A DNA stretch of 64,000 nucleotides from assembly GCF_014648495.1 (NCBI RefSeq), contig NZ_BMRF01000020.1, positions 62,001-126,000 of the forward strand, written 5' to 3'. A model generated the notes under the pieces. That model was not told the DNA's origin and made no database searches. It saw only the letters and a list, made by a program, of their open reading frames with translations. This stretch comes from Actinomadura cremea. Lineage in GTDB: Bacteria > Actinomycetota > Actinomycetes > Streptosporangiales > Streptosporangiaceae. Below, piece by piece: positions 62,091 to 64,000 of the stretch. The position numbers and the translations under genes are program-made. Every line of letters starts with the position of its first letter. Within the stretch, counting starts at the first letter, position 1.

Positions 62091-62792
62091 TCAGGCGCGG
62101 CTGACGAACACGTGCTCGGCGATGTCGCGCGGCAGTTCCGTCTCAGGACCGTCGGCCTCGTCGTCACAAGTCACCCGCACCCCGTCATCCGTCGCCCGAA
62201 GAGTCACCTCTCGTCCCGGTTGTATCCCGATCTGCTTGAGTCTAAGCATCAGGTCGCTGTCGCTCTGCACCTGCTCGCTGATGCGCCGGATGACGGCGCC
62301 CGAACCGGCCGGGCTGGCGACGGCGGTCATCACCGACAGCGGCGCGGTCTGCTCGTCCGCGCGGCCCCCGCCCAGTTCGTCCAGGCCGGGAATGGGGTTG
62401 CCGTGCGGGCAGGTGGTCGGGTTGTCGAGCAGCGCGACGAGCCGGCGTTCGACGTCCTCGGACATGACGTGCTCCCAGCGGCACGCCTCGATGTGGACGT
62501 CCTCCCAGGGCAGGCCGATGACGTTGACCAGCAGGCACTCGGCGAGCCGGTGCTTGCGCATCACGCGCGTCGCCAGGCCGCGGCCGCTCTCGGTCAGCTC
62601 GAGGTGCCGGTCCCCCTCGACCCGCAGCAGGCCGTCCCGCTCCATGCGCGCGACCGTCTGACTCACCGTCGGGCCGCTCTGGGAGAGCCGTTCGGCGATG
62701 CGCGCGCGAAGGGGAATGATCCCCTCCTCTTCGAGTTCGAACACCGTCCGGAGGTACATCTCCGTGGTATCGATCAGGCCGTGTGAGGTCAC
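62091..62792 (-). CDS. Metal-dependent regulator of the DtxR/IdeR family
   Basis: A 233-aa iron- or manganese-responsive repressor. The helix-turn-helix is at the start (GIIPLRARIAERLSQSGPTV, then SQTVARMERDGLL). The metal-binding/dimerisation domain has MRKHRLAECLLVNVIG, the cysteine ligand in IEACRWEHVMSEDVERRL, and NPTTCPHGNPIPG. The C-terminal SH3-like domain follows. GTG 62792 has GGAGGG upstream, giving the family start MTSHGLIDTTEMYLRTVFELEEEG. The length and motifs match IdeR, but an MntR role cannot be excluded. Confidence 0.93.
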   Translation of the reverse strand: MTSHGLIDTTEMYLRTVFELEEEGIIPLRARIAERLSQSGPTVSQTVARMERDGLLRVEGDRHLELTESGRGLATRVMRKHRLAECLLVNVIGLPWEDVHIEACRWEHVMSEDVERRLVALLDNPTTCPHGNPIPGLDELGGGRADEQTAPLSVMTAVASPAGSGAVIRRISEQVQSDSDLMLRLKQIGIQPGREVTLRATDDGVRVTCDDEADGPETELPRDIAEHVFVSRA

Positions 62793-62890
62793 AGCTCCCT
62801 CCAGTCTTATGGTGACGAGTCTACTTGCTCGGCGCCCTCGTCGGCGGGCGAGCGAATAACCCCGTGAAAGCGGGTACCGGGAAACGCGAG

Positions 62891-63407
62891 ATGAACACGA
62901 GAACTTCCCGCGACGCCGGAATGTTCCTCCCCGACGCCCCGCGCGACCGCTCCGACCTGCGCGCACTCCGCGCCGCGGCGGCCGGCTGCCGGGGCTGCGA
63001 CCTCTACCGCGACGCCACGCGGACGGTGTTCGGCGAAGGCGGACCGGGCGGGCGCGTCGTGCTCCTCGGGGAGCAGCCGGATGATCAGGAGGACCGCCGG
63101 GGCGCCCCCTTCGTCGGCCCGGCCGGACGCGTCCTCGACCGCGCCCTCGACGAGGCCGGGACCGAACGCGGAGGCCCTCCTCGGCTCGTCGTTCCGGGTC
63201 ACCGAGCGGCGCGGACGCCTCATGCCGCTCCCGGACCTGGAGACGCTCGGCACCCCCGCCGCCGCGCGAGGACTCGGGGACGGCCCCGCCGACGCAGGGC
63301 TCCTCGCGACGATCCACCCCTCGGCCGTCCTGCGCGCCGAGGACCGCGACGCCGTCTACGCGGGCCTGCTCGACGACCTCAAGATCGTCGCCGCCGCCCT
63401 CGGCTAA
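62891..63407 (+). pseudogene. Uracil-DNA glycosylase-family (UdgX-like) gene with internal deletion and frameshift
   Basis: ATG 62891 starts a frame that is recognisable as family 4/5-type UDG or UdgX: LRALRAAAAGCRGCDLYRDA, VFGEGG, VVLLGEQPDDQEDRRGAPFV and GPAGRVLDRALDEAGTER. At about 63162-63170 the similarity jumps to another frame (NAEALLGSSFRVTERRGR, then LLATIHPSAVLRAEDRDAVY, ending AALG). About 60 residues between them are missing, including the N-K-H-F/KRRIH loop that defines UdgX. GEQPG has also become GEQPD. The remnant cannot be one protein without a frameshift. The end overlaps the convergent MFS stop. Confidence 0.72.
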
Positions 63408-64000
63408 GCCTCGACGGGCTCGGCCGTGCGGGTGTCGTAGCGCAGCAGCGCCGGGACGGCGAGGCCCACCACGACCACCAGGATCGCGCAGGCCAGACCG
63501 CCGCCCACCCACGACGCGGTCGCGCCCGTCACGCTCGCGGTCGCCCCCGCGCGGACGTCCCCGAGCCGGGGCCCGCCCGCGACGACGACCGTGAACACGC
63601 CCTGCAGGCGCCCCCGCATGTGGTCCGGCGCGTACGTCTGCAGCATCGTCTGCCGGAACACCGACGAGATCAGGTCGGCCACCCCGCCCAGCGCGAGCAG
63701 CACGACGGCCAGCCACAGCGCGTGCGCCAGCCCCGCCGCCGCGACGGCCAGGCCCCACACCACGATCGACACGACGAGCGCGACGCCCTGCCGCCGCACC
63801 CGTCCGACCCAGCCGGAGAACAGCCCGCCCGCCACGGCGCCCAGGGCGATCGCGGCGAACAGCCAGCCGACGGCGCCCTCCCCGCCGAACCGGGCGTCGG
63901 CGACCTCGGGGAACAGCGCCCGCGGCATCGCGACGCCCATCGCGATGATGTCGACGACGAACGACATCAGCAGCACCGGCTGCGTCGCCAGGAAGCGCAG
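63404..64000 (-). CDS. MFS transporter, C-terminal part (5' end outside window)
   Basis: The frame is open to the right edge, and 198 codons including the stop are visible. It resembles EntS-like MFS permeases: LRFLATQPVLLMSFVVDIIAMG, PRALFPEV, FAAIALGAVAGGLFSGWVGR, ISSVFRQTMLQTYAPDHMRGRLQGV and a final helix CAILVVVVGLAVPALL. Six or so helices are present. The stop TAG at 63404-63406 overlaps the stop of the UDG remnant. The substrate is not assignable. Confidence 0.85.
   Translation of the reverse strand: MRFLATQPVLLMSFVVDIIAMGVAMPRALFPEVADARFGGEGAVGWLFAAIALGAVAGGLFSGWVGRVRRQGVALVVSIVVWGLAVAAAGLAHALWLAVVLLALGGVADLISSVFRQTMLQTYAPDHMRGRLQGVFTVVVAGGPRLGDVRAGATASVTGATASWVGGGLACAILVVVVGLAVPALLRYDTRTAEPVEA

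Noticed and set aside
1-64000. tRNA, rRNA, CRISPR arrays, insertion sequences or prophage
   Set aside because: I looked for T-loop-like GTTCGA patterns, short regularly spaced repeats, transposase motifs and phage structural genes and saw none that held up; GTTCGA at 21235 lies inside the LiaF-like coding sequence.

Overview
The window is 64 kb of chromosomal DNA with very high GC content (codon third positions are almost all G or C). Genes are long and closely packed, GTG starts are frequent, and many genes overlap by ATGA or GTGA. The gene set (PerM-like DUF6350 next to purN/purH, SucCD, PspC-type sensor kinase, PcrA, two GT2-TagF wall polymer synthases, OxyR, IdeR/DtxR-type regulator, UdgX remnant) points to a mycelial actinobacterium. 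A Streptosporangiales/Thermomonosporaceae (Actinomadura-like) origin is my best inference; no rRNA gene is present to fix it. I see no tRNA, rRNA, CRISPR array, insertion sequence or prophage.

Layout. 1-9.4 kb is core metabolism: end of a regulator, folD, an acetyltransferase, a purN-purH pair, a DUF4190-type membrane protein with N-terminal repeats, a PerM-like membrane protein, and sucC-sucD. 9.7-18 kb holds a GH15-like exported glycosidase, a TSUP permease, an acetyltransferase, the pcrA helicase, a translationally coupled dhaK-dhaL-dhaM operon and a LmbE-type deacetylase. 18-21.6 kb is a LiaFSR-like envelope-stress module: a PspC-domain sensor kinase and LuxR-type response regulator facing a PspC/LiaF-like membrane protein and a small membrane protein. 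21.6-23.2 kb is a cysteine-containing leader peptide followed by a sodium:dicarboxylate-family symporter, which I read as a cystine or other sulfur-compound importer under attenuation control. 23.2-25.8 kb has a TetR regulator, a cysteine-dioxygenase-like cupin without its metal ligands, and a CHAP hydrolase with no signal peptide.

26-30.7 kb is a coxS-coxL-coxM-coxG cluster of the form II type (gene order S-L-M, active-site loop AYRGAGR). 30.8-38.7 kb has a methyltransferase and two tandem 1,150-1,230-residue GT2 plus CDP-glycerol glycerophosphotransferase proteins, probably for a teichoic-acid-like wall polymer. 38.9-43 kb is regulatory: OxyR, a TetR protein beside two related palindromes, an orphan soluble histidine kinase and a Ser/Thr kinase with six membrane spans. 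43.2-54 kb is mainly lipid or acyl-CoA metabolism (SDR, CaiB/AMACR-like transferase, acyl-CoA dehydrogenase, crotonase, thiolase, with an IclR regulator and a large ATP-binding LuxR regulator). 54-64 kb has an MFS exporter fused to a MarR-like domain, small membrane proteins, a methyltransferase, a duplicated Imm49 protein without a toxin gene, a PAS-GAF-SpoIIE phosphatase with its own ATPase domain, an IdeR/DtxR regulator, a broken UdgX gene and a partial MFS gene.

The most interesting signals are the leader peptide and hairpin before the symporter, the two palindromes flanking a promoter-like TTGACA between a TetR gene and an orphan kinase, the form II cox cluster with a membrane-tailed CoxG, the paired giant wall-polymer synthases, the MFS-MarR fusion, the duplicated Imm49 protein, the metal-site-less cupin, and the internally deleted udgX. 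I did not find a clearly new multi-gene defence or biosynthetic system.
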